A stretch of 64,000 nucleotides of DNA from Aradus depressus (GCA_963662175.1 OY759221.1:29561027-29625026); one strand, 5' to 3'; counted from the first letter of the stretch, positions 21,704 to 31,955 are shown. Notes: generated by a model not told the origin, from the letters alone. Program-made: numbers and translations.

Positions 21704-22979
21704 ATATGAGTCCACCAGAATTAAAACTCACAATATCCAAAAATCAAAATTTTGGGAATTTGCCAAAAACCGCTCTCGACTACAATATGCTTCGCCAGTT
21801 CTTGCAAATGTTTTATTTTTACATCCTGGTAGCACTTTAAAATGAAATACATGCAAAAAAAAAACGAATTTTTAAATAGCGTTATAAAAATAAAAGCAGT
21901 AATATTTTTGATAATATAGTTTTGAAACCAATGTTTGGATAATGTGAGTTTTGATTCCCACCACATAGGATAATGTGAGTTTTGATTCCCACCACATAAG
22001 ATAATGTTAGTTTTGTTCCCAACTTTCCAAACATGTAGAAATAAATAAAAACCATTCAACATTTTCAAATGCAATGTAAATTTATTGTTATAAATTATTA
22101 CAACTTAAAATAATTTTAAAAAATGAAAAATGATTAAAATTTACACATAATTTTACATAAAGCATAGATAATAATAAAATTTTATTTAAAATAAAAACTG
22201 CAAAAAGAATACAGCACAAAATAAAAAAGTAAACGATAACCTCTTTGAGCAGGTGCTTGCAAATACTGCTTTCTGATTGGTTAAAAGACGCTTAGTGTCA
22301 GAACTAACATTATCCATTAGACGGGTGTTACACGGTCAATCTGGCATGAGTTCAGTCCGTGACCTTCATCATGAACTGACTGATGGTATACTGATGGAGT
22401 GTGGTTAGAGGTTACACGATCAGTCCAGACTGACATCAGTCTATCTCCAAGACTCGGTCAAGTAACACCTCTTCCTTCTTTAATATTAATATTATTATGG
22501 ACTACAATAAAAAAAAAAGCGTGTATTGCACTAATTGCTGCATTGTCTGCAAAAAAAAAAACGATGGGCTAAAGAATGGTTACTGAAAAGAGATGTTTAT
22601 ACGCATTTAAACTTAGTGAGTGAAATAAGAGGCACTGAAGATGAGGATTGTGAAAATTATTATCGTATGAAAGATGCTTGTTTTGATAGCTTGCTCGAAA
22701 TGGTCAAACCATTTTTATAATGATGTTGCAGCTAATGGACGTATATCTGATGGAGGTATATTATTCTACACTAAATTCTGGAAAAAGTTTACAAAAGGCG
22801 AATTAAATATACCAGATTGGTCACCATTGTCAAATACAAATGAAACATTTCCTTATGTTTTCATATCTGACGAAGCTTTTGCACTAGGCATAAATTTAAT
22901 GAAACCATTCCCGCAAAGTGCGTGTAATGCTAACCAATCTACATTTAACTATCGATTGTCAATAGCTAGGTCAGTTGTT

Positions 22980-23313
22980 AGGTTTAGGTTTTATGACTCA
23001 TGCCGGGGCTTTAACTACGAGGTCATATCGCCTACTACCAGAGCGCTCTTTCGTCACTCTGGTGGACATGAGCCCGACTCTACTGTGGGAGTCCTAAATT
23101 TTGCCTACCCTAAATTTTTTTATTCATCTAGAGGGTAGGGGTCTTTAACGAGTACCTGACATCGTACAGGCTCGGGACCATCCGAAGGACGGCGTGCTTA
23201 AGTTTATTTTACCTCCCAGATAAAATAAACTAAGGGCCTCGGTCGGGCTACGAACCCACGACCTTGAGCTCAGAAGTCAAGCACGCATACCACTGAGCTA
23301 CCGGCGCCCTCAG
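22980..23313 (-). mobile_element. SINE1 inserted in the Harbinger nuclease
   Basis: Full-length minus-strand copy, head GGGCGCCGGTAGCTCAGTGG at the right and TAAAACCTAAACCTAA at the left. The 11-bp duplication GGTCAGTTGTT (22969-22979 and 23314-23324) is part of the transposase reading frame (codons for R-S-V-V), so removing the SINE and one repeat restores RSVVEGAFG. An internal deletion removed TCGCTTAACGTCC. Confidence 0.95.
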
Positions 23314-23357
23314 GGTCAGTTGTTGAAGGCGCTTTTGGTATATTAAGATCTAAATTT

Positions 23358-23459
23358 ATAAATAAATAAAAAAATAGAAATGTCCCTGGTATATGGGATC
23401 TAATAAATTAGGACCCAACCAAAAAAAAAAATAAAATTAAAAAAAAAAAAAAAAAATAT
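23358..23459 (+). mobile_element. small 5'-truncated LINE 3' end in the Harbinger nuclease
   Basis: GAAATGTCCCTGGTATATGG GATCTAATAAATTAGGACCC followed by A-rich tail to 23455. It separates RSKF from the following transposase codons (LGIFQKAI), and a TATAAA lies at each edge. Too short to classify; the text resembles the 3' end of the LINE at 47.9 kb. Confidence 0.55.
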
Positions 23460-24261
23460 AAACTTGGAATCTTCCAAAAAGCTATATGTTTTGAGCCTAA
23501 AAAAGCAGCAACCATAGTGGCAACTTGCTGTTATTTACATAATTATTTGCTTAAAACTCAGCCGCGGCTTTATATGGCATCGAATTGGAGAATCACAGCA
23601 CCGGATGAGGTGCTTGATTTCTCTGATTTGCAGCCCAGTGGAAATAGAAATTCATCGAAGGATGCAAAAAGTGCCAGGGAAACGTTTTGTAACTACTTCA
23701 ACAACGAAGGAAAACTGCAGATACGTAAAAATGACTAAACCTATGGGTTTTATCCCATAAGAGGAAATCTTTCTCCGGTTACAATGATGAAGGTGTCGTG
23801 GCAGGATGAATTGCGCTGCTGGGAGAGTGGGACATACCTGAACCGTCCTTCTCCATCGCTGTCTCAGCTCTGACTGACGCCAGACTGATAAGAATGTAGC
23901 TACACGATCAGTTTTGCATCAGTTCAGTCAAGACTGATGGAAATTATCAAAATATTTAAAAATCCATCAGTTCAGTCCGTCAGTCCATCAGTCAACGCAA
24001 TAAACGATCAGTTTCCCGTCAGTCTGACCAGGGTCACGGACTGAACTGATGCCAGATTGAACGTGTAGCACCCCTCTTAGGATAATGTTAGTTCTGACTC
24101 CAACCCTCAACTTCTAGGCCCATTATACCTAGGATAGGGTGACTTTTGATTCTAACCAACGCCATATCTGAATTCAGCTGAAAAAATTGCAAAAATAACC
24201 ACTGCCATCTCAATTTTGTTAATTTTGTATATTGTTAGTTTTGATTCTGGAGGACTCATAT

Positions 24262-24335
24262 AATAATAAAATCTATCAGAGGTCAGTCTAAATTTTTATT
24301 TTGTAACCTGTGAGACATTTACATGACGTATCCTA
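24262..24335 (+). repeat. family A, right half
   Basis: AATAAAATCTATCAGAGGTC and TTTTGTAACCTGTGAGACAT continue the family A copy interrupted at 21703. Confidence 0.6.
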
Positions 24336-24902
24336 TTACCATGTTATGGTTTAAGGTAAATAAATGTTCTTATAACCTCAGAGACGGATGAAAGATGGGA
24401 GTAATGGCTGAAGGTAGTTCTTGAGGAATCTTTTTCCGTTTTCGTTCTCTTTTTAAATATTTAAGTATATCACCCAAGGGAGGGGTAATATACAACTTCA
24501 GTGCTTACCCCAGGGAGGGGGGAGTATAAAACTTGAAAAAAGCTAAGCTCCATTCCCAATCCAGCCTAAATCTGCCAACTTAAAATTCTGTCAAAAGTAT
24601 ATTATTTAATGCCTAAATATTATTTAATTTAAATAAAAACGAAGAACTTGTTTAACTTATGTGTTATGAAATTCCACAAAGATATATAAATAAATGTTAC
24701 CGGTTTCGGACGCCGTCGTCAGCATAAAGTTGAAAAATGTCATTTAAGTTTGCTAAATTGTCATATAATTGCAAGTACCTCTCAAACGGTGCGACTTGCA
24801 AAAAATCTTATTTCATGTAACATGTGCCTTACACTTTTCTTTACAACTTTTATATGAAGATATTTTTGATTAAATCATAAATGTAAGTGGCATCTTGTAA
24901 AT
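24336..24902. other. unassigned stretch with CTGACGA/GAAA motif
   Basis: On the minus strand near 24695-24720 it reads GCTGACGACGGCGTCCGAAACCGG; CTGACGA and GAAA fit the hammerhead-type core CTGANGA...GAAA. 24840-24900 (TATATGAAGATATTTTTGAT...GGCATCTTGTAAAT) is a dispersed repeat also found at 2780-2840. No coding feature. Confidence 0.45.
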
Positions 24903-25553
24903 CATGTATGGGCAACCTTTGACATGTTGCGGGCCAAACTTTAGTGTGCAAATACGTTCGCGGGCCGCGTAGATGGTTCAAAATAAGACAGAATCAGACA
25001 TGAAATAGTAAGACAATGTTATTATAATACAATTTATTAAAATAACAAAATGAAATGAAAAAAAAATTGGTACAATATTATAATTAAATCGTGAAATTTG
25101 AAATTATTACAAACGACGAAAGTTAAGTAGCGACACCGAAATCAATGAGACACTTGAGCTTGAATTTGGGAAACTAATCCATTGATGTTTGTATTAATTC
25201 CACTGATACAAAGACGTAAAGAATTTTCCAAATTATCTTCAGTGAGCCTTGTACGATGTTTTGATTTATTAACTTTCATCATTTAAAAGAACTGTTCGCA
25301 TTTATAAGTACTGCCAAACGCACAAAACAATCAATCTTCTTGCGAATTTTCTAAGCTGCGGAAAATGGTCTTCTTCGAGGTATTTTGTGTAGAAATCGCA
25401 CAACTCCACGTCAAACCCTATCTTACTCGATCTTCCTAATTTGGAGTGAGTGTGAGTAAATAGTGTAATATTATTTTTTTTTTAAATTGGGTTTTCAAAA
25501 TGTCTCGCGGACCGGACCAAATCTTACAGCGGGCCGGATGTTGCCCACATATG
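24903..25553. mobile_element. hAT element, 651 bp, internally deleted
   Basis: Ends CATGTATGGGCAAC and, inverted, CATATGTGGGCAAC, both with a nearby CGGGCC block. Flanks TTGTAAAT (24895-24902) and TTGTAAAA (25554-25561) are an 8-bp target duplication with one mismatch. It contains only the C-terminal end of a transposase on the minus strand. Confidence 0.82.
25142..25430 (-). pseudogene. hAT transposase C-terminal (dimerisation) fragment
   Basis: Minus strand reads, with one frameshift, FGSTYKCEQFF then MMKVNKSKHRTRLTEDNLEN and SLRLCISGINTN, ending at the TGA read from 25144-25142. This is the conserved dimerisation end of hAT transposases (FGST..CE..FS.M...K...R..L....L...L). DNA-binding zinc finger and catalytic residues are absent. 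Two thirds or more of the gene is missing. Confidence 0.78.
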
Positions 25554-25766
25554 TTGTAAAATGTACTTTAGCCTCGAAGTAAAGTGTTCTTCATTTTCGT
25601 CTGTACATCTATGTTAACACAATGTGTTAACATAGTCATGTGACATCTTCATCAAATTTCATGTACTTTCCTCCAATCGTTCAGACATCATACTTTTTGT
25701 CAAACAGCCTCCAATAACTAAGCAGATCTAAGTTAGCACATGTGTCATATTAATTTCAAATTTATA

Positions 25767-26360
25767 TCATATATATAAAGCTGAAAATGTCTGTGCGTTG
25801 TACCGATATAACTCACGAACGGCTTGATGGATTTGATTAATTTTTTTTAAAATTTGTTCGTCATCGTCTGTGGAAGGTTATAGGCGTATTAGTACCTCAA
25901 TATCTGGTCCATCCCAGCATCCACCCACGCAATCTTTGTAACTCAAAAACCATTGCAATGATTAATGAGGAATCTTTTTGAATAGATAAGTTTTATCTAC
26001 CGGAAGGTTAAGGTCTATTTTTTAATCAACCCCTGGTCCATCCCAGCATCCACTCACGCAATCTTTGTAACTCAAAAACCACTGCAACGATTAATGAGAA
26101 ATCTTTTTGAATAAATTAGTTTTAGCTCCAGGATGGTTGAAGTCTATGTTTTAATCAACCTGGTGGTCACAAGCGTTCTCAAGTACGCACTGGCTAGGAC
26201 GTCCACTGATGCTAAGTATTCACTAGCTGTGGTTTCCGCCGTTGAATGGCGCGTACTAGCCATGGTGCCCAGGGGTCCTAAAAACTTACTAGCTGGGATG
26301 TCTGAGAGATATTAGGAGAAAAGTCAAAGTTCCCCGGGCAACGCCGGGTATTACTGCTAG
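25767..26360 (+). mobile_element. Helitron-like non-autonomous element 1
   Basis: Begins TCATATATATAAAGCTGAAA and ends with hairpin CCCGG-GCAACG-CCGGG then TATTACTGCTAG: 5' TC, 3' hairpin and CTRR are Helitron signatures. It lies between A (25766) and T (26361) without target duplication. Internally a ~129-bp segment (CTGGTCCATCCCAGCATCCA...) is duplicated. Unlike the other two copies it has an extra segment at about 26165-26312 related to the 66-bp minisatellite at 40.6 kb. No Rep/helicase gene. Confidence 0.8.
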
Positions 26361-26547
26361 TTATAATATAAGTTATGACAACATAGCAAACGTAAATGTT
26401 ACTTTTGAACTTTGTTCTGACGACGGCGTAAACAGAAGATGCTACACTTTATGTTTGTGGTTTTGTGAAATTAGACAACATAACAGTTAATCAAGTTTTT
26501 TGTTTTTATATCTTTTATTAGCTTTCCACTATAGTTAGTTATATATG

Positions 26548-26672
26548 GGCTTTAACCATACCAAAGCGCTCTTTCGTTACTCTCGTGCACTTGAGCCCGA
26601 CTCATGTGGAAGTCCTAAATTTATCCTACCTAGGTTTATTCTCTTGTTTAATTTAGGGGTATTTAACGACAC
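26548..26672 (-). mobile_element. SINE1 3' fragment
   Basis: GGGCTTTAACC, AGCGCTCTTTCGTTACTC, GAGCCCGACTCATGTGG and AAGTCCTAAATTTATCCTAC match the 3' third of SINE1 on the minus strand. The head is missing. Confidence 0.7.
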
Positions 26673-26959
26673 ATAGCGTAGAAATGTATTCGGAAATTAT
26701 TATGAAAGTGTCTACTGAAACGTTGTCTTTCACGTACAATTAACCACACCGCTATTTTGTTCCATATACGAGGGTTGCTCGTACAGGGGTGCCGTTATCG
26801 ACACCGTCAGACCACCGCAAGAATACATTGTGCGCTTGCTCCCTTAGTCCCTGTTAATATACCACTAAATAATCTGCTAAAATTCCATATTATAAATAGA
26901 TTTCCCTATTATATATATATTGCTACAGTTGTTTCTGAGTTGGAGCGCTATATAAAAAA

Positions 26960-27480
26960 CTAGCAGTAATACCCGGCGTTGCCCGGGGAACTTTGACTTT
27001 TCTCCCTTATATCTCCTATAAGGCTATTCAGTTCCTCGACTCATTCATGATGTTATAATTTTCAATTATTCATACGGAATAAGGCTTATAGTCCTTCAAC
27101 TGTAGTAACGCTAGCTTTGGAGCTAAAACTAATTTATTCAAAAAGATTTCTCATTAATCGTTGCAATGGTTTTCGAGTTACAAAGATTGCGTGAGTGGAT
27201 GCTGGGACGGACCAGGGATTGATTAAAAAATAGACCTTAACCTTCCTGTAGATAAAACTTATCTATTCAAAAAGATTCCTCATTAATCATTGCAGTGGTT
27301 TTTGAGTTACAAAGATTGCGTGGGTGGATGCTGGGATGGACCAGATATTGAGGTACTAATACGCCTATAACCTTCCACAGACGATGATGAACAAATTAAA
27401 AAAAAATTAATCAAATGCATGAAGCCGTTCGTGAGTTATAGCGGTACAACGCACAGACATTTTCAGCTTTATATATATGA
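26960..27480 (-). mobile_element. Helitron-like non-autonomous element 2
   Basis: Minus-strand TC start at 27480-27479 (TCATATATATAAAGCTGAAA) and CTAG end at 26963-26960 preceded by the same hairpin as element 1. Bases outside are A and T as expected for insertion into AT. Nearly identical to element 3 at 50 kb and without the minisatellite-like segment. Confidence 0.8.
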
Positions 27481-27644
27481 TATATGATATATTATATAAT
27501 GTTATGTATGAGCCTTTTAGTTGACAATGAAAACTGATATTATTGCAGAGATATTGTGAAATAATTCAAATGGACTTGAATGAAATAAAACTAATTTATT
27601 TGTAGTATTGTCTAATTTCACATATTATATATACTATATATACA

Positions 27645-27993
27645 TTATATATACACACTTTCGGTATTTATACCATCCTCAGCCAAAAACATAAGAGATA
27701 AGACTTCAATGTCCTCTTTTATCTTATTTGGCAGCCAATTTCCAAGTTTTTGAACCATGCCCATAGCATATAAATGTTTACCAATTGTTGATTGATCAAC
27801 ATTTGATGTTTTTGCCAATACTTCAAGTGTCTGACGTGGATTGTCGTTTAGTAATGCTTCCAATTCCGAGTCTTCAAATTGTTTTGGCTGCCCTGGATGT
27901 TCCTTTCAAATTCATTGTTTTTGAATGTTTTAAACCACTTTTCGCAACATCACTTCCCGCAAATTCACTTTTTTCGGCACAAAACTTTCCATT
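27645..27993 (-). pseudogene. mariner transposase N-terminal fragment
   Basis: Minus strand starts MESFVPKKVNLREVM (about 27990-27946), then after a deletion continues FEDSELEALLNDNPRQTLEV, LAKTSNVDQSTIGKHLYAMG and MVQKLGNWLPNKIKED. These are the paired helix-turn-helix parts of mariner transposases, which bind the terminal inverted repeats. The DDD catalytic domain is absent and no inverted ends could be recognised. Dead fragment. Confidence 0.8.
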
Positions 27994-28281
27994 TTAAAAT
28001 TATTTAAAAATAGTTGTTAACACTTCAGCTAAATGCTTTAAACCAAATATAAAAGGTTATTTAATACTTGTTTATAAACATGTTAGCAAATAAAAAAAGG
28101 TAAACAGTATGACTAATAACAACTTGTAGTAAATCCCTATTTTTAATTTCCATACCTAATATATACATTTAACATCATCTAACATTTTTTTGTTTTTCTT
28201 AAAAGTAATTAATAAGCTAGATCAAGGTGGTTTGTAAACAAACAAAACAGAATGAAATAAATATATTTTGTTAGAGATCTA

Positions 28282-28616
28282 GGTTTTATGACACATGCCC
28301 GGACTTTAACTACGAGGTCATATTGCCTACAACCAGAGCGCTCTTTCGTCACTCTGGTGGACATGAGCCCGACTCTACTGTGGGAGTCCTAAATTTTGCA
28401 TACCCTAAATTTTTATTCACCTAGGGTAGGGATCTTTAACGAGTACCTGACATCGTACAGGCTCGGGAACATCGCTTAACGTCCTATCCGAAGGACGGCA
28501 TGCTTAAGTTTATTTTACCTCTCAGAGAAATAAACTAAGGGCCTCGACTGGGTTTCGAACCGACGATCTTGAGCTCAGAAGGCAAGCACGCATACCACTG
28601 AGCTATCGGCGCCCTC
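28282..28616 (-). mobile_element. SINE1, near full length
   Basis: Flanked by GTTAGAGATCTA (28270-28281) and GTTGGAGATCTA (28621-28632), a 12-bp target duplication with one mismatch. Head GAGGGCGCCGATAGCTCAGTGG with one A-box-proximal change; B box GGTTCGAAACCC. The tail is reduced to one CCTA. Confidence 0.92.
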
Positions 28617-28940
28617 TAATGTTGGAGATCTAAGGCCAACCTTTGTTTACAGATCACCTTCATCAAGAGATCATTGAACTGCTCTCAAATTAAAGATACT
28701 ATTTAAGTATTAATAAAGTTTTTCTCAATTATTTTCCAGAGAACGACGCTAAATCAACATTGAAGGTTACAATTCAACTTAACATTGCGTCGATCTCCTG
28801 CTATGAGTTTCTCCGTAAGTACTAATATATTTTATTTATGTTATATATTCTGTCACAAATTCGATGTTGAATTTATATGAGAATTTCATGTTTTTTGGCC
28901 ACCTGATTTCAAAATGAAAAAATAACGTTTTCCCTCTGAC

Positions 28941-29235
28941 TCAGGTTGTCAAATAAAATGTAGTATGACTTCTCACAGATTTTTATTAGAAGTATCTAAC
29001 CGACTTTCGAGGTTTCCCTCATCATCAGGCAATTCCTGTCCATCATCTGAGTTACAACTCTTGAGTCATTCAAAATTTTTTTAAATTTTTTATCAGACTG
29101 CCTGATGATGAGAGAAACCTCGAAAGCCGGCTAGCTACTTCTAATAAAAATCTGTGAGAGGTCATACTACATTTTATTTGGTAACCTGTAAAATAATCAC
29201 TTCTCACTACATCAGCCATCTTCATATTATTTTCC
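28941..29235. repeat. family A inverted duplication
   Basis: Two family A copies in opposite orientation: 28941-29030 (-) with TTTCGAGGTTTCCCTCATCA and 29091-29235 (+) with CTGATGATGAGAGAAACCTC, separated by about 60 bp including the CCATCATCTGAGT block. The pair could fold into a long hairpin. The right arm ends ACATCAGCCATCTTCATATT. Confidence 0.7.
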
Positions 29236-29243
29236 CTGACTTA

Positions 29244-30205
29244 AGCTAAGCGCGCACTAGGGCGGCACGGCAAGGACAGCCGGTACGGCACGGACGGCAT
29301 TTTTAAAGGTGGGTGCGCGTACTAAACGGGAACTCCCGCCATCCGGCAGTGTATACTGAGCTACCTTGTGGTGAACAAGGTCAAAATGGATAGTGATGAC
29401 GAGTGTTTGGTTGTTAGTGCAATTTTGGTAGAAGAAGTGGAAGAGATGCTAACCAAAAAAAAAAAAAAATTTTGGATTCATCAAATCAATAGAAAAAGAC
29501 TGACTTTTGGTGAATTTCATACCTTGTTTCCGGACCTTACGGAAGATGATGCTAAATTCTTTCAATACTTCCGAATGACTCAGGAGAAGTTCAAATCCCT
29601 TTATGACCTCATTAAAGATGAAATCTTCAGGAAACAAACTAAGTTTCGAAAAATGGTACCTGGCACAAATGTAGAAGATTCAATGTTTACTATTAATAAT
29701 AATTATTAAACATCTAAATCCAGTATTATTGAACAGTGTTATGTTCACATGTTCAATTAAAAATGATTGTAATTGTAACCACTGGAATAGCCGATTTCGT
29801 CGAAATCAAAGACTCAGGGGACCCTAAAACGTGTAAATCCATTGAAAACGGCATTCTCAATTTTTTGACGGATCAAAATACTTTCTTTACCTACAGTGCA
29901 GGGTAAGGAAAGTTATAAGTGTGAGAGTGACAATCCATCAATGCACACAACTAAAAATTATTATACATAATATTAATTATTACTAATACTAAAAATTATT
30001 ATTACTTATATACTTCAAGTTACTTACCATTCTGTTTCATCAGTCCACCACTACCCCAGAAATGCCGATGAAGGTGCGGAAGCCCTGTCCGGCCGGCCGT
30101 ACCGACCAAGTGAGCGCATACACATTTGATTTAATGATATTAATTTTTTTTAATTGCTGTGACGGCCGCTCGTCCGTGCCGTGCCGCCCTAGTGCGCGCT
30201 TAGCT
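29244..30205. mobile_element. PIF/Harbinger deletion derivative, 962 bp
   Basis: Almost perfect GC-rich inverted ends: AGCTAAGCGCGCACTAGGGC continuing GGCACGGCAMGGAC (about 33 bp, one mismatch). Flanked by TTA at 29241-29243 and 30206-30208. Contains the N-terminal third of a Harbinger nuclease. High identity of the ends suggests recent activity, necessarily driven in trans. Confidence 0.9.
29386..29709 (+). pseudogene. Harbinger nuclease N-terminal fragment
   Basis: From MDSDDECLVVSAIL, through KFWIHQINRKRLTFGEFHTL and FRMTQEKFKSLYDLI to FRKQTKFRKMVP: the helical N-terminus of HARBI1-type nucleases. The frame can open 18 bases earlier (29368), but MDSDDE is the usual start form. The DDE nuclease domain is deleted, so it cannot cut. 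It could at most persist as a short protein; nothing shows it is expressed. Confidence 0.8.
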
Positions 30206-30225
30206 TTACTCGTACATCGTGGCTT

Positions 30226-30592
30226 GTGATGTCGATATACTCATTACATCGGCAGGTATTGCGATTTTTGTGTTTAGCCTCCCCCTCCCCTCCCCCCCCC
30301 CTTGTTTAATCTCCCCTCTTTCTTTATGCGTATTTGGCTGAAAATGAATACATGTCGTCCTTAGAGAATAACATAAATTTTTTTGTCGTTATATTGATTC
30401 CATCGGAAATTATCGTTATCAACAGGCACACACACATTTTCTTTTTTTCATTTTTGGAATCAGGAGACCGGATAACATGAATTTCTGACCGATTACATAA
30501 ATTTTACTTTCCAAATTTAATTTTGGAAAATTTTTCCAAAATGACTGGCTAAATGACCTCATAGTACAAGCCCGGGCATGAGTTACGATATC
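30226..30592 (-). repeat. family R copy and SINE1 scrap
   Basis: 30226-30510 is family R in minus orientation (GATGTCGATATACTCATTAC, GATTCCATCGGAAATTATCG, GACCGATTACATAA) with a C9 run at 30293-30301. 30549-30592 (+) holds the last bases of SINE1 (ATGACCTCATAGTACAAGCC CGGGCATGAGT). Confidence 0.65.
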
Positions 30593-31069
30593 TAATCATT
30601 TTTAATGACAACTAACATTATTTTAATTAAGATCAACTACGGTTATTATTAATTAAACTTGTATCTGTCTAACAGAGAAAATCCACTATAAATTATTGTT
30701 AAAAAAAAAATCAGGATGATGTTTCAAATTGGTACGAAGGAGAAGGGAATAATAATAATGCTAAGAGAAAAGTTGGGAACCACTGATGGGGGTGGGGGTG
30801 GGGGGGTAGTCGATGAAATATTCATTTTGAAGATAACTCGGTGGAACTGGACCAATTACCAAGTCTTCAGCCAGTGCTGGTTCCAACTTTGCCAATATCC
30901 ACCTCACCTCACCCCCTCCATCTCAAAATGGTACCAGTTTCCACATTTTCATTTTACTACTAGTCGCAAATCCTATCCTAGATGAGATCCTCCACGTCGC
31001 AGAGTGGTCCGAATTTCGATTACATCAACCAAAAATCGATATATCGAACTTTTTTTTATATATATGTTT
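30593..31069. other. unassigned stretch
   Basis: AT-rich, with a GGTGGGGGTGGGGGGG block at 30788-30806. No gene recognised. Confidence 0.45.
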
Positions 31070-31425
31070 TATTACTTTCCCAGCTATACAAAGTATAGGA
31101 GAAGTTATATAATCGGTCATAGATTCGATGCGAAGTTTTCAACGAGAAAATTCATCTTTTCCGACCATTAGAAAAAATTCTGTTTGAGTGTTTTTGAACA
31201 CGATAACTCCAAATAAATTAAATGTATCGACACGAAATTTTATATGTGAATAGAATATAAAAACCCATTAAAGACGGCACTTATTGATTTTCAGCTATGT
31301 CGGCCAGAAGGAAGGGGGGATCAGAAGGGCTCAACTCAAAAATCCCTATAATGTCCCTATAATCCCTAATGAACGATAGAAATGAAATTTCATATTTAAA
31401 GTCAAAACCCAATGAGGTGTGATTT
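31070..31425 (+). repeat. family R copy
   Basis: TTACTTTCCCAGCTATACAA..., GGAGAAGTTATATAATCGGT, CGATAACTCCAAATAAATT and ATCGACACGAAATTTTATAT follow the family R order, then AGACGGCACTTATTGATTTTC and a G-rich step (GGAAGGGGGG). Confidence 0.65.
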
Positions 31426-31955
31426 ATATAAAAAAATACACACATTAAAATGATTAAATTATTAATATTAAACAATTATTTATATTTATTTTTCTATAAA
31501 AAGCAAATTTATTTTAAAACAAATTAGTAAAAAAAAAAAAACATGGCCATCAGCTTTTTAGTGTGTGTGGAGAGACGAGTCGAGGTCTGGGTTGAATGGA
31601 AACGGTCTGAGTGAACATGGAGAGTGGTGTTTGGGCTTAAGTTGTGATGAACTAAATAGAAGTGAATTGACGGTGTAATTCATCCGCAAGGAAGATTTTG
31701 TTTGTTTATATGTACAGGATATAAGCCCAGTAATATATAACTTAAATTTAAAGAATAGCCAAAAATATGAAAAAAAAAAAAAAGATTGAAATATTTTTTA
31801 AGAATTTAGTTTTTAAGATTTTTCATTCGATTTTTCTTTGTTTCAATGTTTAGTTTTTTAATTTTATAATGTAGATTTAAGAAAATAAACCCAATATTTG
31901 TTCTCGTAAATTTTATTCTATTCATTTTCCCTGTTGGCCCAGTAAGATAATTTGA
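31426..31955. other. unassigned AT-rich stretch
   Basis: A/T runs and a purine-rich part at 31550-31640. I see no gene or repeat end. Confidence 0.45.

Larger units (their letters stand above)
22535..23738 (+). pseudogene. Harbinger (HARBI1-like) nuclease pseudogene
   Basis: N-terminal part 22535-22720 reads KRWAKEWLLKRDVYTHLNLV and YYRMKDACFDSLLEMVKPF, the usual start of PIF/Harbinger nucleases. After a deletion removing the region of the first two catalytic Asp, 22785-22979 gives FPYVFISDEAFALGINLMKPF and FNYRLSIARSVV; the gene resumes after the SINE with VEGAFGILRSKF (the family's catalytic Glu is in V-E-x-x-F-G) and after a LINE scrap with KKAATIVATCCYLHNYLLK. The intact enzyme cuts and joins element ends in the nucleus. 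Dead: deletion, frameshifts and two insertions. Stop at 23736-23738. Confidence 0.85.
22320..24076. mobile_element. PIF/Harbinger element nested in element B
   Basis: Flanked by TTA (22317-22319 and 24077-24079), the Harbinger target duplication. Inverted ends GACGGGTGTTACACGGTCAA and GAGGGGTGCTACACGTTCAA continue TCTGGCATSAGTTCAGTCCG for about 45 bp, with further subterminal ATCAGT/CAGTC repeats. Carries a broken transposase (22535-23738), a SINE1 and a small LINE insertion. 1757 bp in all. Confidence 0.88.
21704..24261. mobile_element. TIR element B (non-autonomous DNA transposon)
   Basis: About 52-bp inverted termini: left ATATGAGTCCACCAGAATTA at 21704; right, inverted, ATATGAGTCCTCCAGAATCA ending at 24261; both go on AAACTMACAATATMCAAAA. 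Without the nested Harbinger it is about 800 bp. Inside are direct repeats of GATAATGTGAGTTTTGATTC (about 21929, 21969; weaker at 22008 and 24081). No transposase; superfamily unknown. Confidence 0.7.
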
